Part shown: positions 38,525 through 51,304 of the stretch, piece by piece
How positions within the stretch are numbered: the stretch's first letter is position 1
How the letters are laid out: every line of letters begins with the position of its first letter
From: Centropus unirufus
Taxonomy: Eukaryota > Chordata > Aves > Cuculiformes > Centropidae
Assembly: GCA_013397695.1 (NCBI GenBank)
Contig: VYZI01000113.1
Location: 1,270,477-1,334,476 of the forward strand
Length of the DNA stretch: 64,000 bases
Direction of reading: 5' to 3'
Notes under the pieces: generated by a model
What the model saw: the letters and a program-made list of their open reading frames with translations, nothing else
Databases searched by the model: none
Told to the model about the DNA's origin: nothing
Translations under genes and position numbers: made by a program

Positions 38525-41500
38525 TCTTATTCAGGATGAGTGGATTGTCATTAAAATAACTTGCACCCTCAAGTTTTACTACTCTGAACACCCTTCTTCA
38601 CCTGCAGCCTGTATGTTGCTGTTACTACATTTGTTAGAGGATCATTCAAACTACTTTTTGGATATGACTCACCGAGATGATAATCATTTGCCTCAGGCAG
38701 CTTTTTTTTTGTGGAAAGTATTTCAAGGACCAAAAGAGATGTCCTCAAGAAGAGAGTCCATTGCAAGCTGAAAGTGACAGCCCTGATGGGGGCAGATGCC
38801 CCAGTCTACAACCACCCTTCATTCAGCAGTTAGCCACAGCCTGGTTTTGTGGACGTGTTGTGGGTGAATTTGGAGTCCCCTATTTTAGTGTCCACAGGTT
38901 CTGTGACAATTTCTAAACAGGAGGCAGCTTTGAGGTAGTTCCTCTGTCTGGAGAAGGTGACAGAGGGCATTGGGAAGAGGTAGCCAGGTACAGCTACTGT
39001 ACCACCTTTATGCTCTGAAAACCAAATTTTTTTCGTGAAGAATTCAGTCTTATAATAAGTTATAAAATGGTGTCTGTTTTTTCATTCCTGATAATGGAGG
39101 CTAAAACATTTTCTCTGAGCACTGGAGGGCACTGCAGCACTGAGGAAGAAAAGTTCTTCAAAAGTACGTTCCAGAAAATAATGAACGTTTGCAGATATGC
39201 GGAGGGGCTGGGGGCATCAGAGTGTAGCAGAGCACTAGTTATTCTTTACTGATCTGTATGCTCGGTCCTCCAGCTGGAAGGGTTACAGTTTCATAAAGTC
39301 TTGTAAGGGTCTTAAACCTCTATATAGGCAGGCTCTGTAACCTCAGTTATGTACTTAAAGTTTCCCTTTCAAGTGTGCTCACTTTCCTTGAGTACTTAAA
39401 TTGATTTTTTTTCATGTATTAGAGCATGTTAAAGATTTGTGTGAACAAGATATGAAGCTAATTCTACCCACCCAAAATATGCAGCTTGGTATCAGGGGAA
39501 AGCCTCGCAGTTTTGCAATTTCAGTGTTATTTAGTCAGTTCACAACATAAACCTCAATTACATCATTCCTTTAGTTAAAGAATGTTTTCCTAAAAAAACA
39601 GGATCTGCTGCCACACTACATTTCCTCCTTCCTCCTGTGAAATACTTTAGCTCCTTGCTAGTAGCTCCAACTCTCTGCATTTAAGGGAGGGAAAGAATCT
39701 AATTAAAGATGATGGGTCTTCTCTGTTTAAGAAACCAGCAAAGGAAAAAAAAATTAATCAAAAAACTCTGTAGGGAAAAAAAAAAGGGCGATGAAAGGGA
39801 TATTTACAAATTAAGATAAATTCTTCCTGTGAATGTCAAAAGCAAATCAGAGACACAGCGTGTAGGTATGATGATATTCCTACCTTACACAGTCAGAGCA
39901 TGTATGAGAGGCCTTTTTTTTTCTTCTTTTCCTGCACTCACAGTATTTACATTCCTTTTCAACTCCAGTTGTCAATTGCCTTCTACTCAGACATTTTAAT
40001 GTACTGTTATACTGTCACGTCCCATGTTACTGTTCCGTAAGTCACGTTACATCTTATTCCTCCCTCATAACAGTTCTCTGGCCATTTTGTTAGGGAGATT
40101 CTTCTCCCCTCCCTGTTCCCCTTTCCTTACTAGTCTCCCATTCTGCACCTCACCTTCCATTCCTAAGCCTCCAGTTACATCTCAAAGCACTTTTGGTTCC
40201 ATCTTTTGTGCACCGCTCCTCGCATGCACACTTTTCTCTTTGCTATAGATTTTTCAAGGTCAGAGCCCTCCCCTGATAACGCTGTTTAGGTCTCCGACCA
40301 GTTAATAGGCAAAGGAAAGCTGCAGGAAGAGAAGTAATCATTGCAAGAGAAGTGAGACTGTGGTGCAAAACAGGTTGCAGTGCTAAGGGGAGAAACAGAT
40401 AGCTAGATCTCCTAGGGTTTCTGTGAAATCACTCCCTAAATCCAGTCTCATCTAAATTAGCTGGATTAACTCTCAGGTTGCAACAGCCTCAGGGCATGCA
40501 CATCACAGATTCTTAGGCTTCTGTCTCAGGGTGGAACACTGTGATTTTACCGAGCAGAAAGCTTTACCACCTTGTGAGAAAAAAAGAAGGTAAATACAAT
40601 TACTTACAGCAGACAGTGTTAGGTCCCGAAGCCCAGAACAAGATATCAGGAAATAAACGCATTTGCCCTAGAAGTCTATGATATTCAGTCCCATGCATGC
40701 TGGGCTGTGTATGAAATTAAGAAAACAGAACTAGATGTGCTTTAAGCTTGTGTCAAAGACCAAAACAAGCTCCTTCTGTGGTTGTAATTTACATTCTGTG
40801 CCAGGTTTCAGAACTATAAGCTCATTAAGAAGGACGAAACATGAACAGTGGTTATTTTGATTCAGAAATATTTACATCAATATGAATCAAAATTTTTAAA
40901 GTTTCATGAAGTTATTTATCACTATAAAGCTTTCAACAATACCAGAAAGAATTCTCTGAGCCTCATCCTAACAGGGTTTAGTTTCTCTGGTTTTTATGCT
41001 TTGTTGCTTTTATTATAGAATTAGATATCTGCCAAGCCAATAAAAAATGTACTCAAGCTCATAGAATCTAAGTACTAATAGATTCCTTGCTGTCTATCTA
41101 TTAATGTCTGTGCTAATCTGTGATGGAAGGAGAGAAGAGGGAGAAAAAGCCAGAGCTATTTTTGTACTTGGCATCACCAACTCTGTCTTGTGATAACGTT
41201 ATTCTGGAACCATTCATTCATTGCCCAGTCAAACTTGTTTAGATTAAAAAGGTCAATTAAAAAATGCAGAACAAAGATTTCCCTGTTCCGAAGTGAAAAG
41301 ATGTAGCAGCTGGAAAATGTAAAGTTCTACTCACACAAATACAGTTTTCAAGAAGATGTCAAGTCTGTACAACATGCTACAAACTGAAGAATTTGTTTTG
41401 ACATCATTTTGACATAAAATTAAGAAGCTTTTCATGCTCCAACTCGTTTAAATGTTCAGGGGCTAAAAGGAGCTGTGCCACCCTTCATTGTACTAGGGTC

Positions 41501-42073
41501 AAAGACCTTATACTGCAGGCTGCGGAAAGAGCAGGAGGTGCAGCCTTCAGAATGGTGCTGCTCCTCACATGCATGTAAGCATGAAAAGGTAGGGAGAAGG
41601 CCATGCCTTACTTCCACCCCTGAAATATGTTGCAGTAAATGCAGTTTGACAGCGCAAGTTCCCTGTCAGAGCAAAGCAGTCCTAAGGATTATAGATGGTA
41701 CTAGGGACTGTTCTTTTAGGTGTTAACTCAATTTTTATGACATGGTCTCATGTCTTGTCTTGGAGAATATCATGCCTGCACCGCAAGGCAGTTCTCTATG
41801 TAAAATACTTAAGATAGCTCCAAGCCATTTGGTTGTCTTTGCTGGTAAGCAGAAGTGCTCAGAGGTAGTGCTTGCCTTATCTTTAGGCTCCTTGAGGAGC
41901 TACCTTAATCAGTCAATTCAGTTTTATGATTGTACCTGGTTCTGGTGTTCATGTATTTGCTACTAAGTTTAACATTTCTACTTTACTTTGTGAGCACAGA
42001 CTGCTTTTGAAGGACCTAAAAAACCCTTTTCAATTCAAAATGATGCCAATGTACATGAAATATTTCTAATTGT
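38496..42073. other. Unique noncoding DNA with a pyrimidine-rich patch
   Basis: No gene is supported. About 40095-40190 is strongly C/T-rich on the + strand and yields a 74-codon frame of low complexity (40024-40248). A frame of 121 codons at 38406-38771 begins antisense to the CR1 copy and is not credible as coding. The remainder is unremarkable. Confidence 0.5.
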
Positions 42074-42300
42074 CTGCAGCTTATAATGTTAATGCTGCAG
42101 ATAGCATAACAAGCTGATTTGATTATGCCCGGCATTATTCAGCAAGGGAAATGCATTCACTCATTGTTGCTAGGCTACCAGCCTTATTTACAGATAGTTA
42201 GAATCTTCCAGGGCAGAGAGAGCTGAAAAGCTTCAAGAGCAGATGTAAGAAGGGGAAATAAATGGCACTGATGATGCATTAAAATTAATTTTAATTTGTG
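42074..42300. other. Unique, non-repetitive segment with paired CTGCAGC words
   Basis: CTGCAGC at 42074-42080 and its reverse complement GCTGCAG at 42094-42100 flank a 13-base A+T-rich centre. The following 200 bases are of mixed composition, low in homopolymers, and contain ATTA/TAAT words, ending in an A+T palindromic stretch (AAAATTAATTTT, about 42280). It resembles what conserved noncoding elements often look like, but only an alignment could show conservation. Confidence 0.25.
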
Positions 42301-42689
42301 TTGTACTGTGGGAACTCAGTGAGAGAAGAGGCAGGTAACAAACACCTCAGTACTTAACAAACACATCCCACTGCAAATATTACAGTTCAAGAAAAGAGTG
42401 AAACTGGATAGCTGATAAATTAGAACAGATTTTCAGTTTCAGAAAACAACAGTTGAAAAAGTAAGTCACCAAGAATATATATAAGAATAAGAAGACACAT
42501 CAATGGAGCTGGCTATTAGACAAAAATTCACTATTAATAGATGTTTAGTTGGACTACTATAAAGAAATTGAGCCTTTGTATTTGCATTTTGTTGTCACTA
42601 TTTCAGCTGGACATAGACCTACCCTGAGGCAGCCCTTGTTAGCAACCCAAAACGACAAGCCTTGCCTCTAACAATCTTCACACAGTTCG
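42301..42689. other. Unique noncoding DNA
   Basis: A+T-rich sequence with no open frame, repeat family or motif that I can support. Confidence 0.5.
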
Positions 42690-43064
42690 GTTTGGAGGCT
42701 TGACAAGCATTGGCAGTGCTACAATTACAAAGCAAACCCACCTGCAGCATTTCACAGCTTATCATCAGGGTCCTTCACCGGTGTTGTCTTTGCAGGGCAC
42801 AGTGAGATACAGCTGTTTTCTTCAGCATAAGGACCAAAGAGCTGAGGGTACTCAACCATGGCACTGTCCTACAGGTCTAGATGTGGCAGGCAAGGTTACA
42901 ACGTGGTTCACCAACAGTTCCAGGCAAGTAGAATGTTTGGACTATGCCCAGGCTCCAGCCAGGAGCAGCAGAAGATGCACGGGGCTATAACCTGATTCAA
43001 GGTCCAGCCAAGAGACGAAGCTACCAGCAGCACAGATTCACAGTAGAGTCAGGAGACAAAGCTA
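42690..43064. other. G+C-richer patch of unknown nature
   Basis: Base composition rises noticeably compared with the neighbours, which explains a 96-codon open frame at 42700-42990 (+). That frame has no recognised domain. A 12-bp word (GAGACGAAGCTA / GAGACAAAGCTA) repeats at 43012 and 43053, and CCAGC-type words are frequent. It could be an old unclassified repeat. I see no LTR ends, poly(A) tail or splice pattern to say more. Confidence 0.3.
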
Positions 43065-45191
43065 GAAACAAACACACATACACCACCATTTAGAAACAGC
43101 AAAGCCCAGTCCTGAGCTTAAACGGTTCTCCAGGCCTCTGGGCAGAGATTGTGTGGGTGAGAGTCTCAGGTGAGATTGTTCAAGATAATTGGGGCCTCTT
43201 GATGCTATCTGGACCTTAACAATTTTTATCCATTCTGTGGGTTTCCCAACAAATAAAACGGCCATATGTGGTGGAGAATGAGGGCACTCAAGACTGGGTC
43301 TGAGTGACTGCATGATGGGGGTTTCATCTAAGTGCACAGCTTCCCTGCGATCCTAGTTCAAGCACCTAGTTTTTCATTAGTGAAACTATTTTCCTACATG
43401 GAAACAATCTGATTTATGGAATACGGCTCCATAAAATGTAGCACAGGGAATAGATTTTTGCCAAGGTACCTCCAGTCCTGTCCTGTGAGGAAATAGGTTC
43501 CTGCCTCTCCAAAAGAGAAATTCCTTCCACAAATGTGACAGCTTCCATTTCAGATCTAATTGGTTTAGAAATATGTTTCTCCTGGCATTGCTACTGTACG
43601 CATATATTATGGTATATAAACCTACAGATGTTTGCACACCCACAGCCTTAATGATAAAATCTTACGGATAATACAAGAATGGCTTGTTCCAGGTGAAAGA
43701 ATAATGGGGGGAACTTGCAGTGGCTGAAATGCTGCAGTTGGGCTGTTAACCATAGCTGTACTGTAAGCTTGATGACTAAAATGTGATGAACACTGTGACT
43801 CATATTCAGCTGTACCTCCCCTACACTGACTGGCTGGGCCTGTATATATCAGTGTGATACAGTGCTGGAGAGGCAAGAGGTTCTCAGGCAAGGAAAAGAG
43901 CGCATTAAAAAACAAAGAGAGAAACAAGTAAAATGTGTTTACAGTCTGCTCTGTTGGTTTGCAGCTGGCATGCACTAACATCCATCACTTAAATGTTTAA
44001 GGCTCTATTACTCAAGCAAAGCAGTGGCAGTAGCTGCAGGCACAGAAACAAATTTTACTCCATTAACCCTCAATCACCACCTGGAGTAACTTCTCATCTT
44101 CTCCCCCGAGTTCCTTTGTTTTATCCTGGTATAACAGAGGACAGAGCTTGACTCATCTAATGCAGACACAGTGGGTGACAGAAAAAGAGGAAAAAACATG
44201 TAGGTGCACCCTGTGAAGGTCTACACAATGAGTCTTATTCTTTGGTACCTTATCCTTTCTGTGCACAACAGTGAAAAGCAGGTGTCTACTCATGTTCATA
44301 GGTGTTGTGAGGTGCTGCCAAAGTGTGCTGAGGCGCACTGAAAGGCACAAGGTCCTTCCTGACTCACATCACTTAAAGATTCATATGTTTAAAAAATGCC
44401 ACTTATAATTTGAAGCACATTTAATGTCTGATCTGAAGAGTCTGGATTAGCGACTTTTGGAGATGATTTACAGCTTATCTGTGTTAGTGAAAGCTTTAAT
44501 TTCTCTGGCTGTTTGTCTCATGGTGACTAATAGAAACCCCTGGCAATGAACATGGACAATTCTGTTTGATATGCATTCTCCTTATGCATGTCTAATGCTG
44601 GATACCAGGAGCTTGGGGGAAAAAAGTCTTTTCTGGATGCCTATATGGAAGCTTTGCCATGTTATATCTATTATGGCATTAAAATTTAGTTTGTGATGAA
44701 AAATATGAGAAGTAAATGAATCTAATAACCTTGAAGTTTTCCATATGCATGTGTGGAATGCCCCCAAAGACTAACCTCCATGAAGAGACCTTGAGTTTTC
44801 ACTCTCTTAGAAACAAGTCTGCCTTTTTCCCTTACCCAACCACAGAAGAAACACTTAGCAAAAGGAGAGGGTTAATAAATTTACATAGAACTGAATTGTA
44901 CATTTATCCATTGATATCAGCCAAACATGTGTGATCAGAAATTTGTTACATAAAATATAGAAATTTTATATCAAAACTTCTTTTATTGAGAAGATTTTTT
45001 CTTTTATTTAGAAGATTTTATCTAGCTTCTTTTTTTTTTTTAAAAGCAAGTGCTTGCATACTTTGAGAATCTCATTTGCTTGAGTGACAAAATAGAAACA
45101 AACCCTGAAAACCCCTCTCTCATAATTGAAAGTTAAATGTTTATTGGAAGTAACTGAACTTAGAGGGGGGTGGTGTTGCTATCTTTTTTTC
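43065..45191. other. Unique noncoding DNA
   Basis: No gene is supported. The longest frame is 119 codons (43622-43981, -), with no recognised domain. A T-rich repeat (TTTAGAAGATTTT-like words) lies at 44990-45045. Confidence 0.5.
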
Positions 45192-45262
45192 TTGATTAGG
45201 AACTAATCAATTCAGGTTTTAATTAAATTCAAACTAATTAATGGCTCTTAATATTCATGAAT
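45192..45262. promoter_or_regulatory. Cluster of homeodomain-type motifs (candidate)
   Basis: Within 71 bases there is an exact inverted repeat TTGATTAG / CTAATCAA (45192-45199 and 45203-45210, 3-bp spacer), then TTTTAATTAAAT, ACTAATTAAT, and a 10-bp palindrome ATTCATGAAT at 45253-45262. Such spacing of TAATTA-type words is seen in developmental enhancers bound by homeodomain proteins. It is also fairly likely in A+T-rich DNA. No other enhancer evidence is available. Confidence 0.3.
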
Positions 45263-48200
45263 GGGACCACTTAGCCTGGTCTTGATCCATCACTTCAATA
45301 AAGAAGAAAAATGCCTTGAATTGTCAGTGGATGTAATCTGGGGGCTACCAGAAGCCCTGATAAAGTTAGGTGAGGTACTTCCTATAACCCGTTCCTCTAG
45401 ATTCTTAGGCCCTTGTTTTGTACAATGCATCTCGTTGCATCCCCCCCATCATCTGAAACTGATTCCTGCAACACAACCTGTTTTGGGACCGACAAATCGA
45501 CAGATCACTGTGAAAACATAATGTGACTTTAAAGCACCATACCCAATGTGAAAATTTCATAGGTGTCCTTTTAGTAATTAGAGCTCAGTGTTTTGAAGAA
45601 GACAACTTTGGGCATTCTTTTGGCCTTGGAAAAAAAGAAATGGCATGAGGATATATATCCTCTTTATAGTAGTTGTTCAATGCAGTTTGAAATAATTTCA
45701 GACTGTGAGCTTTCAGGTAGTTCCCATGTACACCTATAATTTCTGGTATTTATCAATTTTTCCCTGAAATTTCTTGGAGTTTGTTTTCCGAGTCCTAGCT
45801 CAGATAAAGTATTAACGAGAAGAAATAGAGGAGCTGCAGAGTTTCAAGAATCCAGGTAAGCTTCCCTAGATAATTTTAGTGAAGGCTCTTCTTTTGTGTA
45901 TTTTTCGCTGCCTGCGTCTGGAATAATTTTCCAGGAAAGAGATTCCCTTTTCCTACTCAGTCTTTTATTCTTTTAAGATTTTATTTTTCTTTGTGCTATT
46001 TTGGAAAAGTAATAAGATGCAAGTAGGCTACTCTTATCTGAAGTAGCTTTATAAGTAGGACAAAGTCTGAATCTCTAAGCACAAACTTGCACAAAAGTGC
46101 AGATCCTTACATTTTTTTGCAAAGTTTTTCTGGTATTGGTATTATATAACGCACAATAAATGGCTAAATTTAAACACAACTTCAAATAAAAGAGGTAGTA
46201 TTAATTCTTTCATATCTCACCTGATTTTAAAAACAAACAGTTATGAGGCTTGATGCTTTCTTCTCTTTTTTTTTAACCAAATATTTGTTCTCAATCCTTT
46301 GACTTTGTAATACATTTGAAATTATTATTGGAACAGTCTATTTTGCTATGACAACAGAAAAGCCTTATTCAAAGCAGCCTGTCTTATGGTGTCATTTCTA
46401 CTTTGCTTCTGTTCAGAGACAGTGAATGTACAGATTAAATGCAGAGCTGTACAAGTAGGTAAGAGTTGGGACACCAAGGAGTTAATTGCAATTTTAACCC
46501 CAGAGATAGTTTGGGCTGTATTTTCTGGATGCAGTCAGTGTCCTCAGTTTAGATGCCTTCACTGTCTTCCCTAAATAGCTTTTCCTGCTCAGCGTGAGGT
46601 CTCACCAGAGATGTCAATCCCTTCTGTAAGAGAGACCCTCTTGTTTCCCTTCTGCTTTTGTTATCACTCTGGGCTACAACAGCATAGACCGCTGGGCTTC
46701 AGCTTGTCCTATTTTTTTCCACAAGTTTGTGCTAGTGATTCTCAACATCGTTGCTGTCAAAAAGGCACAGTTTACCGGGAAACCATGTGCTGCAGCTGGG
46801 TCAAAAGGAGAAGAGGTGATTTAAACAGAACACTATGACAGATCTCCATCTGTGCAGCTCAGCTGTCACATGCAGCCTCCTGGATGGGAACTAAAAGTGT
46901 GCTAATAGACTGTGACTTTTCTAAGGTGTAAACACAGCAAGTGCTTCTCTGATGTATGACTTGCAAAATATTATATCAGGCTTAATAATGTCACAATATG
47001 ACAAAAAAAGAGAAGTTCTGTGTAAATAATAGGGGGAGAATATTGAGGGAAATTGAGAGAGCCTCAAAGGAAAAAAGGAGGTGCCAAATTTGTCAGCCAT
47101 CAAAGCAGCAGATGACTGTGAAACATAGGAAATCAAATGAGATAGTTACTTCTCGTTAAGTATGATACAGAATTTCATTTATCTGTCATATTTTTTCTGG
47201 TTTGAAATCGTCCTCAGGAACACTGTACTTTTCTAAAGGAAGGCACATTTATGTATGTCAGGTTTCAGATGGAGCCAAATTAAAATAGATCTCCTGAAGG
47301 TACATATTACTTCAGGGCTTCAAAGACAAGTCAAACTTTTGTGTTTGGATATTTCTGGTCCCTGAGATGCATTTGGGACACTTTGGAACAGCTTTACACA
47401 TCATGCCTAGCCTGAAGGACTATGAGAAACTTTGTACTGTTGAATGTTAAGTCATTGCAAACTTTCCCTAGTGGGCATGAAACAGACCTGTTTTTTTTCT
47501 GTAGGAATGCAGTAAATTCAAATTACCTTATAAGAAGTGTTCGTAAAAGCAAGGTATACATTTTGTCAGTTAACTGAAAGCAACTTTTTATAGGAAGTGT
47601 ATTAGGCAGGGGAAGCTTGCATATGTCCACAGAATAATGTCAATAGAACTAATGAACTCTGTCATAGCTTCTGCCAGGCATCAACTGAGCCACTAATCTA
47701 TGAAGGGAGCTGAAATGTCATATTTGGCGTGCTCCTACATTTGGTTTGGTTTTGGTGAGGACTGCAAAAAAAACTAAGGGTCAATAGAATGTGATACACA
47801 CTCTTTTATTTTTGAGGTACAATGATGAATAGAAATATTTATTAAAGTTTAGGAGGGAAAAGTTATCAGTGTTTTTTTAGAAGATACTGAAACATATCTT
47901 TATTTGTTTAATTTTCAAGAAGCAGATTATAACATTTGATTTTTGCTCAGCCATAGGAACACTACTAAGAATTTTTTGAGAAATAACGTAAGACAATAGC
48001 CCAATTCATTCTTCGAAGAATTTTGGTGATTTTTGCTGATTTGGCAAGATTGGTGTCTGAATCTGAGCTGTAAAGCTGCTCCTAATGTGACACACAATCT
48101 ACCCTATGCACGCATCACCGACAGTACAGCTACAGGCAGAATGGGCTTCAAAAGGCAATAGGAAATGGCTCATGTTTTTCTAGTGGAATTTTTGACAGCT

Positions 48201-50696
48201 ATTAAGGCAGCTAAACTGCATTTTTAGAGAAGATCACATTTTATTTAAATTTTGTTTAGCTGTTTTCTTATGCAAGTAAACAAGCATTCTATTACCAGAG
48301 TTGCTTGAATGTTCCTCTTATGATAGAATGACTTATGAAAATCTATGAGGCAGGCAAGATCTCGAAAAGGCTGGCAACAATTCTTAGCAGTTATATATAT
48401 CATTCTTACTAACAAGAAGAAACTGATATATCTTTCAGCACTATTGTAACTTGTACAAAAAAATATTTTTATGACCTGCTACTGAAATATCCTGTAATGG
48501 CCACATTAAAGTCATCACAATTTTGTGACACATGCTGTATAAATGCAGACAAGGAAATTGCTTATCTGAGGCAAGGGATTTTTGCTTCAGCCTATTCCAG
48601 AAAAAAAAGAGGAAAAAAGTCCCTAAGCTCATGGAACTCACTCACAATGCAGAAAGTGATATCTCTAATGAACAACTAAATCTTAATTCTGTAACTGGGT
48701 ATAGGGAATTATATTGAAGTATTTTAATCAGAAGTTGGATAGCCTTCAAACTGTGTAGTATAACACAAAATGCAGATCCAAAATTTTTGGCAGCCTGGCA
48801 ACAGTTCTTTGCGCTCCTTATGTTTAATAAATTGTTGAACCACAGAACAGTAACTTACTGGACTGAATTAATTATTCTTGGTTAAGATTTCTTCCCTCTT
48901 ATTCAAAAAGATTGAAGCAACATTCTAACAATTGCATGAGCTTCAAAACAGACTAGTCATTTAAAAACAATTAGTATTATTGGGGTTCTTCTCCATGAAT
49001 ATCAGTTACTTTCTTATTTTTAGAAAAGTACGGTATAAAGAAGTGAAGGTTGTAAATAGACATTTTTTTCTGACAGAAAGAAGAGAGCTGAAAGACTGCT
49101 GTTGTACTTCCAAATATATATATATATATACATGTGTATATTCAGAGAAAAAAAGAGAAAAATACACTGCAAGTGGAACATAATTCTTTGTATGACTATG
49201 CTAACAGTAAAGAATAAAATTAGAGTGTGCAATAAACCAGCAGAAAAATGACACTAAGGCTTGTAAAATGCAATTAAATAAATTCATTTAAAATTAATTT
49301 AAAACTGGCAAAACGCAGAGTATCTATTTTATTTTTTTGCATCTCGATTAATGGCTCTGCTCAGTAAGAATTTTGACACATGTAATGGGTACATAGGATC
49401 CCAAGCTAACTTAAGGAAACTTGGTCACAACTGATTGTTCATCCAAAATCTGTTTGCAACTAAATATAGCGGCATGAGTTCAAGAGGCTGGGGCAGAAAA
49501 GCCACTCAAGTTCTTGCACAGTCAAAAAAGTCTCATAGCAATCTCTGCACCCCCCTGAGCAGGCAGTGAGAAGCTGTGCCCCCAGATATCTTTTCTCCAG
49601 TCCCTTTAACCCTTGAGTGAGGCAAATTTCTATAGCAACTTTCAAAATAAAGAATTTTTTTTAACTGTGTGAAAGTATGTAATTTATAACGGCTAAAAAA
49701 AAGAGAAAGATTTCAATGACAGATTCTTGAGGGCTATTCCTAGTTGAACGCCTTCATACAAGTAGAAAATTATGCAAGTAGAGTCCACACTTCCTTTCAG
49801 GCTACCAAATATTACTATCACCTCTGTATCAGAAATGCAAATGACCAGTCACACATTAAAACTTTGTTAAATCTCTCTGTAAACTCCACTATAGGGGTTT
49901 GCAGACAGTACTTTAAATAATGGAAGCAAAGCATTTGGATAAATCAAAAAGTTGCTGTTTCCACTTTCTGCTTTTTACTGTGGAACAATGCTACTAACTG
50001 GACTCAAGTAGGTCTTTGCATCACCATAATCAATGTTGCAAAATCCAGAGCCTTCTCAAAAGCTTCATCTCCTGATACTGTAATTGCACAAGAGCATCAG
50101 TTTTCAAGGTCATTGTCACAGAGAGAAAAGAGAAAAACAGTGTGAATATATCCCTGGCAGCAATTTTCAATTACTTTCAAGTCAACACAACATCCTTACC
50201 TTTATAATTCTTTGACAATCTGCTTTGTAAACCTTTGTAAATTACTAAAATATTTGAAAGTCCCACCAATAGAGGAACATTATATGGGGTAGACTGAAGT
50301 GGGAATGGCACTAAATTGTTAGGTCGACCTTCCAATTTCGATATATTCAGCTGAAGCCAATGACAGCTGGGGCAGAATATTTTGTTACTGAAGTATCTAT
50401 TTAGCACACAAAATAATACAAATAGTTTCTGATTTCAGTCAAACTGGAACAGAAATTCAGACAGTTTTTGAAAAACCTAGTGACTATACCAGGCCCTTCC
50501 AAAGCAGACGACTTCTGCTTGGGATAAGTTCTTCATAGAAACCTACAGGTCAGTGTAGAAAGAACACATGGGACCAGATGAAACTCCCAACCTATTTAAA
50601 GCCTTTAAAATTTTGAAATTCTGAAAGCTTCTACTTGTGAGTAGTTGCAAACATAGTTTTAGGAATAATGTTATGCTTGGAATTCTTGACTTTTTA
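45263..50696. other. Unique noncoding DNA with small palindromes
   Basis: No gene is supported, and open frames are 60 to 86 codons. Perfect short palindromes occur at 45647-45662 (GAGGATATATATCCTC) and 48008-48021 (ATTCTTCGAAGAAT). An AT microsatellite lies at 49114-49130. The 47930-48260 part is of mixed, non-repetitive composition. Confidence 0.5.
49114..49130 (+). repeat. (AT)8 microsatellite
   Basis: Seventeen bases of uninterrupted AT alternation are followed by CATGTGTATA. It is a simple repeat. Confidence 0.9.
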
Positions 50697-50888
50697 GTCC
50701 CCTTTTGCAGCTGGAAGCCATTTCCCCTTGTCCTATCCCCTGTCACTTGGGAGAAGAGACCAGCGCTCACCTCTCTACAACCTCCTTTTAGAGAGTTGTA
50801 GGCAGTGATAAGGTCTCCCCTCAGCCTCCTCTTCTCCAGGCTGAACAACACCAGTTCCCTCATCTGCTCCATGTAGTACGTGTCTGGA
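50697..50888 (-). mobile_element. CR1 LINE internal piece lacking its 3' end
   Basis: On the - strand this piece encodes the CR1 ORF2 C-terminal region: [44 protein letters not shown]. It stops abruptly after the 'aaaagggg' equivalent at about 50697, so the last part of ORF2, the 3' UTR and the octamer tail are missing. That is unlike a normal CR1 insertion, which keeps its 3' end. It abuts the + strand CR1 piece at 50883 with almost no spacer. Both begin at about the same CR1 position. The open frame 50543-50872 (-) is the translation of this piece running on into flanking DNA. Confidence 0.88.
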
Positions 50889-51304
50889 GAAAAAATTTTA
50901 TGAGGAACGGCTGAGGGAACTGGGGTTGTTTAGCCTAGAGAAAAGGAAGCTGAGGACAGACCTTATCCCTGTCTATGGACATCTGAAAGAAGATTGTTGA
51001 AATGAGGGTATTTGTCTTTTCTTCCAAGTGATAGGTCATAGGCCGAGAGGGAATGGCCTCAAGTTGCTCCAGGGGAGGATCAGATTGGCCATTAGGGAAA
51101 ATTTTTTCAGTGAAAGGGTTATTGGGCACTGGCACAGGCAGCCCAGGGAGGTGGTTGAGTCACCATCTCTGGATGTATTTAAAAGATGGGTAGATTAAGT
51201 GCTCAGAGATATGGTTTAGTAGTGGAGAAGTACAGTTGGGCTCAATGTTCTCAAAGGTCTTTTCCAACCAAGAAATTCTATGATTCTGTGCTCCTATGAT
51301 TCTT
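50883..51304 (+). mobile_element. CR1 LINE, 5'-truncated, with intact 3' end
   Basis: On the + strand this begins with CTGGAG...TTTTATGAGG and continues through the ORF2 C-terminal region ('ctgagggaactggggttgtt', 'agaaaaggaagctgagga'), the 'gcccagggaggtggttga' block and 'aaaggtcttttccaacca'. It ends at 51275-51304 in ATTCTATGATTCTGTG and a further ATGATTCTT. That is the standard bird CR1 3' end. The reading frame is broken by substitutions and small indels. Where the two overlap it differs from the adjacent inverted piece at about one base in seven over the best 56 bases, counted by eye. Confidence 0.94.

Noticed and set aside
38406..38771. 121-codon + strand frame
   Set aside because: Its first third is the antisense of a CR1 copy and the rest is flanking DNA.
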